Of a stretch of 64,000 bases of DNA, positions 43,987-53,708 are shown in pieces (position 1 is the stretch's first letter; each line of letters opens with the position of its first letter). A model generated the notes under the pieces. That model did not search any database. It was not told where the DNA came from and saw only the letters and a program-made list of their open reading frames with translations. The position numbers and the translations under genes are program-made. Origin of the DNA: Odoribacter splanchnicus DSM 20712 (GTDB lineage: Bacteria > Bacteroidota > Bacteroidia > Bacteroidales > Marinifilaceae); assembly GCF_000190535.1 (NCBI RefSeq), contig NC_015160.1, positions 310,001 through 374,000 of the forward strand, read 5' to 3'.

Positions 43987-45222
43987 ATGAATAAGGTTGG
44001 GCGGATTCAGAAAGTTATCGTTTTGTCGGGTATGGTGATGGTTGGGGTGGTTGCGTCCGTTTTCGGGCAGACGGAGGATAGTTTGGCTAATAGGCTGCCC
44101 CGTCGGTTCGTTCATGGCCTGGGAGTAGAAGCAAGACCCGAATATGTTTTTCCTACTCATCCTTTTTTGAGGGGAGAAAATCCGGAGCGGAAACTGATTC
44201 GCGGAGCTTTTTCTACTCATTTTAAATATGCGCTTCATTATCAGCCCGGAAGTATTTACGATCGGATTTATGGGAATGTTTATCAGGGAATCGGATTGGG
44301 CTGTTATTCGTTTGGAGAATCCCGGCAAATCGGTAATCCTGTTGCCTTTTATCTGTTTCAGGGAGCACGTATCGCCCGGATTTGTCCGTGGTTGTCGTTT
44401 AACTACGAATGGAATTTCGGATTGTCTGGCGGCTGGAAACCCTATGATGAACAGTATAATTCTTACAATAAGATGGTGGGATCGAAGATCAATGCTTATC
44501 TCAATGTTAATTTTTATCTGCGTTGGGCACTTTCTCCCCGTTTAAGTCTGACTTCGGGAGTCACTTTGACCCATTTTTCAAATGGAAATACAAATTTCCC
44601 CAATGCAGGGGTGAATACCCTTGGGGGAAAACTCGGTGTAGAATATAATTTTTACCGGAAAGAAGATCTGACCTCTTTACATGCAGCCGCTTCTTATCAT
44701 ATTCCTCCTTTTCAGCGGCATGTCAGTTATGATTTTGTATTTTTCGGTTCATGGCGGCGGAAAGGAATCTGGATGCAGGAGGGGCAATATCCGTTACCCG
44801 AGTCTTATCCGGTTTTTGGATTTAATTTTGCCCCTATGTATAACGTCGACTATAAACTTCGGCTAGGTGTTTCTTTGGATGGAGTATATGATGGAAGTGC
44901 AAATTTGTATCTTTCCGATGAGGTATATGGAGACATCGATAAGTCACAAATCAGGCGGCCTGCTCTTTATAATCAATTTGCCCTGGGCATGTCGGGGCGG
45001 GTAGAGTATGTCATGCCTTTTTTTACCGTAGGGATCGGTATGGGTACTAATTTTATCGGAAAAGGCGATCTGAGGGCTTTTTATCAAATGTTGACTTTGA
45101 AAATAGCCATGTCACGGGATACTTTTTTACATGTGGGTTATAACCTCCAGAAATTTCACGACCCCAATTTCCTGATGTTGGGAATCGGTTTCCGTTTCAA
45201 CAGTAAATATGCCGCATTTTAA
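43987..45222 (+). CDS. PagL-like lipid A deacylase family outer-membrane protein
   Basis: 411 residues. A signal peptide ends near VFGQ. The body is rich in alternating beta strands. The segment GVTLTHFSNGNTNFPNAGVNTLG contains the H-x-S pair (His196, Ser198) that forms the active site of PagL 3-O-deacylase of lipid A, followed by the usual strand LGGKLGVEYNF. PagL itself is about 150-170 residues; this and related Bacteroidetes proteins are more than twice as long, with an N-terminal part of about 70 residues and a longer C-terminal barrel. It probably removes an acyl chain from lipid A in the outer membrane; the exact chain is not known. Confidence 0.78.
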   Translation: MNKVGRIQKVIVLSGMVMVGVVASVFGQTEDSLANRLPRRFVHGLGVEARPEYVFPTHPFLRGENPERKLIRGAFSTHFKYALHYQPGSIYDRIYGNVYQGIGLGCYSFGESRQIGNPVAFYLFQGARIARICPWLSFNYEWNFGLSGGWKPYDEQYNSYNKMVGSKINAYLNVNFYLRWALSPRLSLTSGVTLTHFSNGNTNFPNAGVNTLGGKLGVEYNFYRKEDLTSLHAAASYHIPPFQRHVSYDFVFFGSWRRKGIWMQEGQYPLPESYPVFGFNFAPMYNVDYKLRLGVSLDGVYDGSANLYLSDEVYGDIDKSQIRRPALYNQFALGMSGRVEYVMPFFTVGIGMGTNFIGKGDLRAFYQMLTLKIAMSRDTFLHVGYNLQKFHDPNFLMLGIGFRFNSKYAAF

Positions 45223-45365
45223 ATTTTTACCCGGGACCATTGTTATCGCATAACTGAAAACTATCGTAAAAATTGCTCCTGATTATAGATTAGATTTTTT
45301 CTCGATAGTTAATGATGAACTAAAAAGAAATTGGCAACTTTAACAATTTTCTTTGTTTTATCACT

Positions 45366-45373
45366 TAACTTTG
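45366..45373 (+). promoter_or_regulatory. -7 box of the fusion helicase gene
   Basis: TAACTTTG is an exact TAnnTTTG match. Transcription would begin near 45380, after the upstream GTG at 45377, which is why the ATG at 45470 is taken as the start. Confidence 0.5.
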
Positions 45374-45469
45374 TAAGTGAAACTGGATTATTGTATCCGG
45401 ACAACAATAGAAAAACATGTTGGTTTTATAATAAATCCATATCATAAAACAACTTATTATATAGAATAC

Positions 45470-48400
45470 ATGTCAATATGGAACAGGTTTATAGGACTCA
45501 GAAATGCTGAGGATTCCATCAGTAATAAGAAAATATCTGTACAATATAATGCCCTACGTTATGCCATAGTAGATGTTGAAATTGGTTTGGAGGATTACAA
45601 AATTCATGATATTGGGGCACTTCGCTATGATGGTGCAGTATATCATAAAGTTTCGAAAGAGGAACTTTTTGAATTTTTTAGTGACGTAGATTATATTTGT
45701 GGTCACAATATTATTCATCACGATGCTAAATATTTGTTCACGGATAAAACATGTCGTTGGCTTTTAGTCGATACACTTTACATCTCACCGCTATTATTCC
45801 CGGAACGCCCATTCCATAGGCTGTTGAAAGACGACAAACTCATGAGCGAACAGATAAATAATCCGGTGAATGATTGCGAAAAAGCCAAAGATTTACTGTT
45901 GGACGAAATAGCACGCTGGAAGTCGTTTCCGGAGGGAAAATGCAGACTATTTGCCTCGCTGCTAAAGGACAAGAAAGAATTTGAAGGATTTCTCAGTATG
46001 GTAGGGGCAGAGTATCTCAATGAGGGATTGACCGAAGTAATAAGGGACCTTTACAAGGGGAAAATTTGTGGGCATGCAGACCTTGTTATGCTGGTCAAAG
46101 AATATCCTTGCGAATTGGCATACGCATTGGCTCTGATCGACACGACCGACCAACGTTCCGTTACTCCCGGATGGGTACTTCACCATTATCCTAAAGTGGA
46201 ATTTGTGCTAAAACTCCTGCGTCATACCAGTTGTAAGGAAGGTTGTGATTACTGTAATACCCAACTGAACGTGCTTTATAATTTAAAAGCATTCTTTGGG
46301 TATGAACAATTCCGGACATATGAAGGAGAACCACTCCAGGAACAAGCCGCTCAGGCAGCGGTGAAAGGCATGTCGTTATTAGCGATATTTCCTACTGGTG
46401 GAGGAAAATCGCTTACTTTCCAACTGCCCGCACTCATGGCCGGCAGTGCTGTGCATGGGCTTACGGTTGTGATCTCCCCTTTGCAGTCGCTGATGAAGGA
46501 CCAAGTAGATAACCTTGCCGATAGAGGTATTACCGATGCGGTAACCATTAACGGTTTGTTGGACCCCATTACCAGAGCACTGGTCATACAAAGAGTACAG
46601 GATGGGGAAGCCTCACTTCTGTATATATCTCCGGAAATGCTTCGCTCTAAAACTATCGAGAGAATATTGTTGGCACGTCATATTGTGAGATTTGTGATAG
46701 ACGAAGCACATTGTTTTTCTTCATGGGGACAGGATTTCCGGGTGGATTATCTCTATATAGGAAAATTTATCCAGGAATACCAGCAAAAGAAAGGAAGTAG
46801 AAATCCGATACCGGTATCCTGTTTCACTGCTACGGCTAAACAGAAAGTAGTGCAGGACATTTGTGACTATTTCAAGCAAACGTTGAATTTGGATTTGCGG
46901 TTGTTTGCATCGACGGCCTCAAGGATCAATCTGCATTACTCTGTCATCCATGCTGAAACGGATGATGATAAATATTTAAAACTAAGGGGACTGGTGGCTG
47001 AATCTGATTGTTCGACCATCGTTTATGTATCCCGTACCAGACGTACGAAAGAACTGGCTAACAAATTAACTCGTGACGGTTATAAGGCATTGCCTTTCAA
47101 TGGCAAGATGGAAACTGACGAAAAGATTGACAACCAGGATGCATTTATGAATGACCAGGTTCGCATCATTGTGGCCACATCAGCTTTTGGCATGGGAGTC
47201 GATAAGAAAGATGTCGGTTTGGTGGTGCACTACGATATTTCGGATTCTCTGGAGAATTATGTGCAGGAGGCAGGGAGAGCCGGTCGCGACCCTAACCTCA
47301 GTGCCCGTTGCTATGTGCTTTATGGTGACAATGATTTGGATAAGCATTTTATATTATTGAATCAGACAAAGCTAAGTATCAGCGAAATACAGCAGGTGTG
47401 GAAAGCTGTAAAAGACCTTACCCGGCGACGTATGAGAGTGAGTTGTTCTGCATTGGAAATAGCCCGGCAGGCAGGATGGGACGATTCGGTATCCGACATC
47501 GAAACCCGTGTACGGACAGCTTTAGCAGCTTTGGAACAAAGTGGATACCTGATAAGAGGAAACAATGTGCCTCGGGTATATGCTACAGGCATCATGGTGA
47601 GAAACATGGATGAAGCGAGGGTGCGTATATCAAAGTCACAGTTATTTGGCAGGGATGAAATAGAAAAGACTGTCCGAATTATTAGGTCACTGATTTCACA
47701 GAAGTATATTGCCAAGGCTCAGGATGCAGAGGCAGAATCGCGGGTGGATTATCTGGCAGATATTTTGGGGCTAAGTAAGAAGGAAGTCGTATCGATTGTG
47801 GAGCGAATGCGCCAGGAAGGTATATTGGCAGATAGTAAGGATATATCTGCCTATTTGCTGGATGCCGGTGACTCGAAACGAAAATCAACGATCCTCCTCG
47901 AACGTTTTGCAAAACTTGAAAAATACATCCTTAACCGTATTCCTGACGAAGCTTTACGGATATCCTGCAAGCAGCTGAATGAGGATGCGATGAACGACGG
48001 AATCGATACCTCCAGGGAAAAGGATATCCGGACACTGCTCTACTTCCTTGCCATCAAGGGATATATCCGTAAAAAAGAAGATGCCCTCCGCAATATGGAA
48101 ATCAGCCGTCAGACAGATGGGGAAACAACCCTTAATCGTTTTGAAAAACGATTGGAAATTAGTCGTTTAACTCTGGAGTGGTTATATCAATTAGTTGCTG
48201 CTACGAGAAAAGGAAATTCGGAAAAACAGATAGTTCAATTCTCTGTGGTAGAACTTCTTAATCAGATAATATCAGGTCCTCACTCCTTGTTCACTAAACT
48301 CGACAATGTACAGTTGGAAGAGGTGGAGGAGGCGCTTTTGTATCTCTCAAAAATCGGTGCGCTCAAACTTGAAGGCGGTTTTTTGGTTCTTTATAACGCC

Positions 48401-50344
48401 ATGGATATCCAAAGAATAAAGGACAATAAATCGAGATATAAGTTGGATGACTACCGAATGCTGAATGAATTCTACAAGCAGAAGATTCAGCAAGTTCATA
48501 TCGTAGGTGAGTATGCCAATTTAATGGTGAAAAATTATAATGCAGCTTTGCAATATGTGCGGGACTATTTTCAGATGGACTATAAGAAATTTATCACGAA
48601 ATATTTCAAAGGGGACAGGGTAAATGAAATACAGCGTAATCTGACGCCGAAGAAATATCGACAATTGTTCGGTCAGTTGTCTAAATGCCAGATGGAGATT
48701 ATTTCCGACAAGGATTCTCGTTGTATTGTTGTCGCAGCAGGTCCCGGCAGTGGAAAAACACGTGTGTTGGTTCACAAACTCGCATCCCTTTTATTACTCG
48801 AAGATGTAAAGCACGAGCAACTTTTGATGTTGACATTTTCAAGAGCAGCCGCTACAGAGTTCAAACAGAGACTCATGGAATTGATAGGTAACGCTGCCCA
48901 CTTTGTCGAGATAAAGACATTTCATTCTTATTGCTTTGATCTCATGGGGCGGATAGGTAACCTTGAAGCAGTTAGGGACGTTGTTGCCAAAGCTGCCGTG
49001 ATGATAAATCAGGGGGAGGTGGAACCCAACAAAATCGGTAAAACAGTGTTGGTCATAGATGAAGCTCAGGATATGGGTGTTGCAGAACATGCATTAGTGA
49101 AGGCTCTTATGGCTAATAATGAGGAAATGCGTGTGATAGCGGTGGGGGATGATGACCAGAATATTTATGAGTTTCGTGGATCGGATTCCGGCTACATGTA
49201 TCGGTTAGCACAAGAGCCTGGCAGTAAGTTTATCGAGATGACCGAGAATTATCGCAGTGCGCGCCATCTGGTAGATTTCACCAACAAATTTGTGAAAGTC
49301 TTGGGTAAAAGAATGAAAAGCACGCCGATTATCTCGATGAGAAAAGAGGACGGTTGGGTGAGGGTGACACGTCATGAATCAAAATATATGTATCAGCCGC
49401 TTGTAAAGGAATTGGTTCGCTATCGCGGGAATGGAACTATGTGTGTACTCACCCAGACAAATGAAGAGGCTGTAATTTTGATGGCTCTTTTGCGGAAATG
49501 GGGGATTGACAGCAAGCTGATACAATCGATGGACGGTTTCCTCTTTTGGAACATGGTCGAAATGAGGTATTTTCTGAGGTATATAGACAAACGGGTGAAA
49601 ACACCTCTGATCCCTGAAGAATTATGGGAAAATGCAAAACATGCTACCTTTTCCGCTTACGATAGAAGCCAGAGTCTGGCGTATGTGAAGCGTTGTGTAG
49701 AGCTGTTTGAACAAACCAATAAAACAAAATACGTTAGCGACTTCAAAGAATTTGTATTTGAGTCGTCGGTGGAAGATTTCTGCGATACTTCGGGAGCAGA
49801 CGTTGTGGTATCGACCATTCATAAAGCCAAGGGGAGAGAGTTTGATGACGTATATATGCTCATTGCTGACCATTATGTGAAAGATGATCAGTTGATGCGT
49901 CGGTACTATGTGGGGATGACTCGTGCAAAAAATCGGCTGTTTGTACATACGAATGGGGACAACTTTAATCAGGTAAGTGCAGATGAGTATCTTATTGACC
50001 CGGAAGAGTATATTATGCCTGAAGAAGTAGTGCTGCAACTTTCTCATAAAGATGTCAATCTGAGATTCTTTAAGGAACTTAAGCAGGAGGTACTGACCTT
50101 AAGGGGAGGAGATGTTTTGAAGTATAAAGATTCCATTTTGTACGACACTTTGACCCATAAACCGGTGGCGAAGTTGTCACAAAACATGCAGAAAACCTTG
50201 TCGGAATGGAAAGAAAGAGGCTATGAAGTAAAATCTGCATCCGTTCGGTTCATCGTGGCATGGAAGCCTAAGGATGCACCGAAAGACGAACCGGAAACTG
50301 CTGTTCTGTTGCCTGATTTATTACTGAATACTATTATATCCTAA
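45470..50344 (+). CDS. Exonuclease - RecQ - UvrD fusion helicase
   Basis: 1624 residues. Residues 30-145 look like a DEDD 3'-5' exonuclease: Asp35 and Glu37 (VDVEIG), Asp85 (HHDAKYL), Asp135 (NDCEKA); the His usual in the DEDDh class is Asn here. A RecQ-type SF2 helicase follows (Walker A PTGGGKS near 308-314, DEAH near 410, the arginine-finger block QEAGRAGRD), with a winged-helix-like region. The last ~550 residues are a UvrD/PcrA-type SF1 helicase: AAGPGSGKT near 1089, DEAQDMG near 1197, GDDDQNIYEFRGS and TIHKAKGREFDDVY near 1447. Start: ATG at 45470. A decayed nuclease gene follows. Confidence 0.88.
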   Translation: MSIWNRFIGLRNAEDSISNKKISVQYNALRYAIVDVEIGLEDYKIHDIGALRYDGAVYHKVSKEELFEFFSDVDYICGHNIIHHDAKYLFTDKTCRWLLVDTLYISPLLFPERPFHRLLKDDKLMSEQINNPVNDCEKAKDLLLDEIARWKSFPEGKCRLFASLLKDKKEFEGFLSMVGAEYLNEGLTEVIRDLYKGKICGHADLVMLVKEYPCELAYALALIDTTDQRSVTPGWVLHHYPKVEFVLKLLRHTSCKEGCDYCNTQLNVLYNLKAFFGYEQFRTYEGEPLQEQAAQAAVKGMSLLAIFPTGGGKSLTFQLPALMAGSAVHGLTVVISPLQSLMKDQVDNLADRGITDAVTINGLLDPITRALVIQRVQDGEASLLYISPEMLRSKTIERILLARHIVRFVIDEAHCFSSWGQDFRVDYLYIGKFIQEYQQKKGSRNPIPVSCFTATAKQKVVQDICDYFKQTLNLDLRLFASTASRINLHYSVIHAETDDDKYLKLRGLVAESDCSTIVYVSRTRRTKELANKLTRDGYKALPFNGKMETDEKIDNQDAFMNDQVRIIVATSAFGMGVDKKDVGLVVHYDISDSLENYVQEAGRAGRDPNLSARCYVLYGDNDLDKHFILLNQTKLSISEIQQVWKAVKDLTRRRMRVSCSALEIARQAGWDDSVSDIETRVRTALAALEQSGYLIRGNNVPRVYATGIMVRNMDEARVRISKSQLFGRDEIEKTVRIIRSLISQKYIAKAQDAEAESRVDYLADILGLSKKEVVSIVERMRQEGILADSKDISAYLLDAGDSKRKSTILLERFAKLEKYILNRIPDEALRISCKQLNEDAMNDGIDTSREKDIRTLLYFLAIKGYIRKKEDALRNMEISRQTDGETTLNRFEKRLEISRLTLEWLYQLVAATRKGNSEKQIVQFSVVELLNQIISGPHSLFTKLDNVQLEEVEEALLYLSKIGALKLEGGFLVLYNAMDIQRIKDNKSRYKLDDYRMLNEFYKQKIQQVHIVGEYANLMVKNYNAALQYVRDYFQMDYKKFITKYFKGDRVNEIQRNLTPKKYRQLFGQLSKCQMEIISDKDSRCIVVAAGPGSGKTRVLVHKLASLLLLEDVKHEQLLMLTFSRAAATEFKQRLMELIGNAAHFVEIKTFHSYCFDLMGRIGNLEAVRDVVAKAAVMINQGEVEPNKIGKTVLVIDEAQDMGVAEHALVKALMANNEEMRVIAVGDDDQNIYEFRGSDSGYMYRLAQEPGSKFIEMTENYRSARHLVDFTNKFVKVLGKRMKSTPIISMRKEDGWVRVTRHESKYMYQPLVKELVRYRGNGTMCVLTQTNEEAVILMALLRKWGIDSKLIQSMDGFLFWNMVEMRYFLRYIDKRVKTPLIPEELWENAKHATFSAYDRSQSLAYVKRCVELFEQTNKTKYVSDFKEFVFESSVEDFCDTSGADVVVSTIHKAKGREFDDVYMLIADHYVKDDQLMRRYYVGMTRAKNRLFVHTNGDNFNQVSADEYLIDPEEYIMPEEVVLQLSHKDVNLRFFKELKQEVLTLRGGDVLKYKDSILYDTLTHKPVAKLSQNMQKTLSEWKERGYEVKSASVRFIVAWKPKDAPKDEPETAVLLPDLLLNTIIS

Positions 50345-50387
50345 TAATTCTGCAAGTTTTATTACTTGTTCACGTTTGGCAAGCCTA

Positions 50388-51303
50388 TTACCATGCCTCT
50401 ATTTTACTGAACATTGGGGTATTTATCTCTAAAACTACAGATTGTTGACGTTGCAACAACCCTTGTTCGTCCCTCAACTCTCTAATTTTATTTCTGGATA
50501 ATATATTTATTTCTTTTGTATTATCAAGTAAATTTAATTGAGCTTGAAGTTCCTCTCGATTAGGAAGACGTTACTGATAGCGTGCCGCAAAAAGTTGGTT
50601 GTCTATACCTTGAAGGGCATATTCCATCAATGGCTCATCTTTCTTCGTCCCCAAAACAATACCAACCGGTGAATTATCGTCTGGTTGACAGATTTCGTTC
50701 TTAGAGTAATTTAGGTAGAGATTCATCTGACCTATATCACCATGTTTAATTTTTGCACGTTTCAAATCAATCAAGACATAGCACTTTAGAATTGCGTGAT
50801 AGAACACTAAATTAACTTTGAAATGTCTGGCACCAATTGGTACGCCAATAAAGGCATCTGCCTAATTCCAATAGGAATTGCTCCATGTTGATCTTCAAAG
50901 CTTTTTCTAGTTCCGTCTCTTTGTAACGCTTCTGTTGAGGTATTTCTACAAATTCAAGAACGTACGGGGCATGAATAATGTTGGCTGGAGTTAGTACCTC
51001 ATACCCCTCATTGGCAGGAGCAAGTACACCTTCTTTGTCTGTGCTGAGCGCAAGTCTCTGGAATAGTGACGAGTTGATCTGGCGTTTCAGTGCTTTGACC
51101 TTCCAACATTCTTTGATATCCTCCTTTATATAGAACTGCAACTCCATAGGATCATTACACTTGAGTAATTCAAAGTAATGGCTCACGTCAACTAGTGAGA
51201 TAGCGTCTCACTTTTTGGAAAAGTTAAATACAGTTTACACATGTAATCTTGCTCAAGATAAAATTTAAGTGCGCCTTGCAACTCCGCTGGTTCCTGGAAC
51301 ATG
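50388..51303 (-). pseudogene. Decayed YhcG/DUF1016 PDDEXK nuclease
   Basis: Reading minus-strand frames in series recovers the YhcG protein: LYLTFPKSETLSH, SHYFELLKC, KRQINSSLFQRLALS, PYVLEFVEIPQQKRY, LLELGR, AFIGVPIGARHFKVNLVFYH, CYVLIDLK (PDDEXK core), GQMNLYLNYS, GIVLGTKKDEPLMEYAL and RYQ. At least four lesions break it: an in-frame TAG after SETLSH, a one-base loss before SHYFE, a frameshift after LLELGR, and a TAA right after RYQ with the frame continuing open to 50388. The normal N-terminal domain is also missing. YhcG/RmuC-type DUF1016 nucleases are common next to type I restriction genes and mobile elements. Nothing here can be translated as a working enzyme. Confidence 0.8.
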
Positions 51304-51399
51304 ATTGTCTGAATTTCATATCTCAAATTAGTAGACGTTCCCCATGGTATACGTTAAAAATCAGTAAATAACGAAAGATTGAGCAATATTAGTAAAATA

Positions 51400-51430
51400 A
51401 AAAGGAGTGCAATTATTTTACACTCCTTTT
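51400..51430 (-). terminator. Intrinsic terminator of dnaK
   Basis: AAAAGGAGTG (51400-51409) and CACTCCTTTT (51421-51430) form a perfect 10-base stem with an 11-base loop; on the minus strand it ends in a T-rich run. It lies 30 bases after the dnaK stop. Confidence 0.85.
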
Positions 51431-51459
51431 CTTATTTATCGTTTCAGATAGTTGCTATC

Positions 51460-53379
51460 TTACTTCACTTCTTCAAAGTCTACGTCGGTGACTTCCTGGT
51501 CTTTTCCGCCATTGTTCGGCTGACCGGCATTCGGGTTACCCTGAGGACCTTGCTGTGCACCGCCCTGCTGTTGTTGAGCCTGAGCGTTGTACATTTCCTG
51601 TGAAGCAGCCTGAAAGACACTGTTCAGTTTGTCGATGGCGCTGTTGATGCGGGCGACATCCTGAGCTTTATGAGCTTCTTTCAGTTCTTGCAGAGCAGAT
51701 TCGATCGGCGCCTTCTTGTCGGCCGGCAATTTGTCTCCGAACTCTTTCAGTTGTTTTTCGGTCTGGAAGATCATAGAGTCTGCTTTATTGATCGTATCGA
51801 CCTTTTCTTTTTCTTGCTGGTCGGAGGCTGCATTAGCAGCTGCTTCGTCTTTCATCCGTTTGATTTCGGCATCGGACAGACCGGAAGAAGCTTCGATCCG
51901 GATAGATTGCTCTTTACCGGTGGCTTTATCTTTGGCTGAAACATTCAGGATACCGTTGGCGTCGATATCGAAAGTGACTTCGATCTGAGGTACTCCACGC
52001 GGTGCTGGCGGAATGCTGTCCAAATGGAAGCGGCCGATCGTTTTATTGTCGCGGGCCATCGGACGTTCACCCTGTAAGATATGGATTTCTACAGAAGGCT
52101 GGTTGTCAGCTGCCGTAGAGAATACTTCCGATTTTTTAGTCGGGATGGTCGTGTTGGCTTCGATCAGTTTGGTCATTACACCGCCCAGTGTTTCGATTCC
52201 CAATGACAGCGGAGTAACGTCCAGCAACAAGACGTCTTTTACTTCTCCGGTCAGTACACCTCCCTGGATAGCTGCCCCTACCGCTACTACTTCGTCCGGG
52301 TTAACACCTTTCGAAGGAGCTTTTCCGAAGAATTCCTGTACTTTCTGCTGAACGGCAGGGATACGGGTTGAACCACCAACCAGAATCACTTCGTCGATAT
52401 CGGAAGCTTTCATGTTGGCATCTTGCAGGGCTTTCCGACAGGGTTCGATCGTTGCCTGGATCAGACTGTCGCATAATTGTTCGAACTGAGCACGGGTCAG
52501 CGTACGTACCAGATGCTTTGGAATTCCGTTGACCGGGAATATGTACGGCAGATTGATTTCTGTAGAAGTTGAACTGGACAATTCGATTTTTGCCTTTTCA
52601 GCAGCTTCTTTCAACCGTTGGTGAGCCATCGGGTCTTTACGGATGTCTACCCCTTCGTCTTTCTGGAATTCGTCAGCCAGCCAGTTGATGATCTTATCGT
52701 CGAAATCATCCCCACCTAAATGGGTATCTCCATTAGTCGATTTTACTTCGAATACCCCGTCACCCAATTCCAGAATAGAGATATCGAATGTTCCACCCCC
52801 GAGGTCGAATACTGCGATTTTCTGATCCTGGGACTTTTTATCCAAACCATATGCCAAAGCGGCAGCTGTCGGTTCATTGATGATACGTTTTACAGTCAAA
52901 CCTGCAATTTCTCCTGCTTCTTTCGTTGCCTGGCGCTGTGCATCGTTGAAATAAGCCGGAACGGTGATGACTGCTTCAGATACTTCCTGACCCAGATAAT
53001 CTTCTGCCGTTTTCTTCATTTTCTGCAAAATCATGGCAGAAATTTCCTGTGGGGAATACTGACGATTGTCGATCACTACCCGGGGAGTATTGTTGTCACC
53101 TCTCACCACTTCATAAGCTACTCGTTTGATTTCGTTCTGTACCTGATCGAAACTTTCACCCATGAAACGTTTGATCGAGTATATCGTTTTTTTCGGATTG
53201 GTGATAGCCTGACGTTTGGCCGGATCACCTACTTTCCGTTCGCCGTTGTCTACAAAAGCTACAATTGAAGGGGTAGTACGCCGACCTTCACTGTTTGGTA
53301 TTACTACCGGTTCGTTACCTTCCATTACAGCAACGCATGAGTTGGTAGTTCCTAAGTCAATTCCTATAATCTTTCCCAT
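51460..53379 (-). CDS. dnaK: Molecular chaperone DnaK (Hsp70)
   Basis: 639 residues, the normal length. The ATPase domain shows [49 protein letters not shown] and [13 protein letters not shown]; the substrate domain begins near 395 ([14 protein letters not shown]), and the tail is Gln/Gly-rich, ending TDVDFEEVK. It folds and refolds proteins in the cytoplasm with DnaJ and GrpE, whose genes are not adjacent. No CIRCE-like inverted repeat is seen upstream; the 53380-53708 gap has a CTTA microsatellite and AT-rich DNA. Confidence 0.97.
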   Translation of the reverse strand: MGKIIGIDLGTTNSCVAVMEGNEPVVIPNSEGRRTTPSIVAFVDNGERKVGDPAKRQAITNPKKTIYSIKRFMGESFDQVQNEIKRVAYEVVRGDNNTPRVVIDNRQYSPQEISAMILQKMKKTAEDYLGQEVSEAVITVPAYFNDAQRQATKEAGEIAGLTVKRIINEPTAAALAYGLDKKSQDQKIAVFDLGGGTFDISILELGDGVFEVKSTNGDTHLGGDDFDDKIINWLADEFQKDEGVDIRKDPMAHQRLKEAAEKAKIELSSSTSTEINLPYIFPVNGIPKHLVRTLTRAQFEQLCDSLIQATIEPCRKALQDANMKASDIDEVILVGGSTRIPAVQQKVQEFFGKAPSKGVNPDEVVAVGAAIQGGVLTGEVKDVLLLDVTPLSLGIETLGGVMTKLIEANTTIPTKKSEVFSTAADNQPSVEIHILQGERPMARDNKTIGRFHLDSIPPAPRGVPQIEVTFDIDANGILNVSAKDKATGKEQSIRIEASSGLSDAEIKRMKDEAAANAASDQQEKEKVDTINKADSMIFQTEKQLKEFGDKLPADKKAPIESALQELKEAHKAQDVARINSAIDKLNSVFQAASQEMYNAQAQQQQGGAQQGPQGNPNAGQPNNGGKDQEVTDVDFEEVK

Positions 53380-53397
53380 AATGTTAATGTATTTTAT

Positions 53398-53418
53398 TTA
53401 CTTACTTACTTACTTACT
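53398..53418. repeat. CTTA tetranucleotide microsatellite in the dnaK leader
   Basis: About five uninterrupted units of a 4-base repeat, 19 bases upstream of the dnaK ATG. Its length could vary by slippage, altering leader length. Confidence 0.7.
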
Positions 53419-53664
53419 ATTCGTTTTTACCTATTATTCGTTTTCGGTGTGTCTGAGGTTTTGATTCAAACACATTTATTTTTTATCAAATGGCATGCCA
53501 GTGCTTTTCTCCGGATTATTTTTGTAAAAATGGCGGTTTTTTTATAAAAATGGTGAAGGGGTATGGCAGGAAAAACTGTCAGAACGGCAGTTGCCGGTCC
53601 GGTAAATCTGTTACATAAACAAAAAAGTAGTATTTATACCCAACTTCGGCTATTAGAAATAACT

Positions 53665-53672
53665 TATTTTTG
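53665..53672 (+). promoter_or_regulatory. -7 box of the cysteate synthase gene
   Basis: TATTTTTG matches TAnnTTTG and lies 37 bases before the ATG at 53709. Confidence 0.45.
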
Positions 53673-53708
53673 TAAGTTGTAAATAGTAATAAAGTGAAGA
53701 CACTAGAA

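Noticed and set aside
45377..45469. GTG start for the fusion helicase
   Set aside because: It lies only 4 bases after the -7 box TAACTTTG, so it would be at or before the transcript start; ATG 45470 is preferred.
50571..51186. Two separate small genes for YhcG parts
   Set aside because: They are consecutive pieces of one family sequence broken by a frameshift, so they are treated as one pseudogene.
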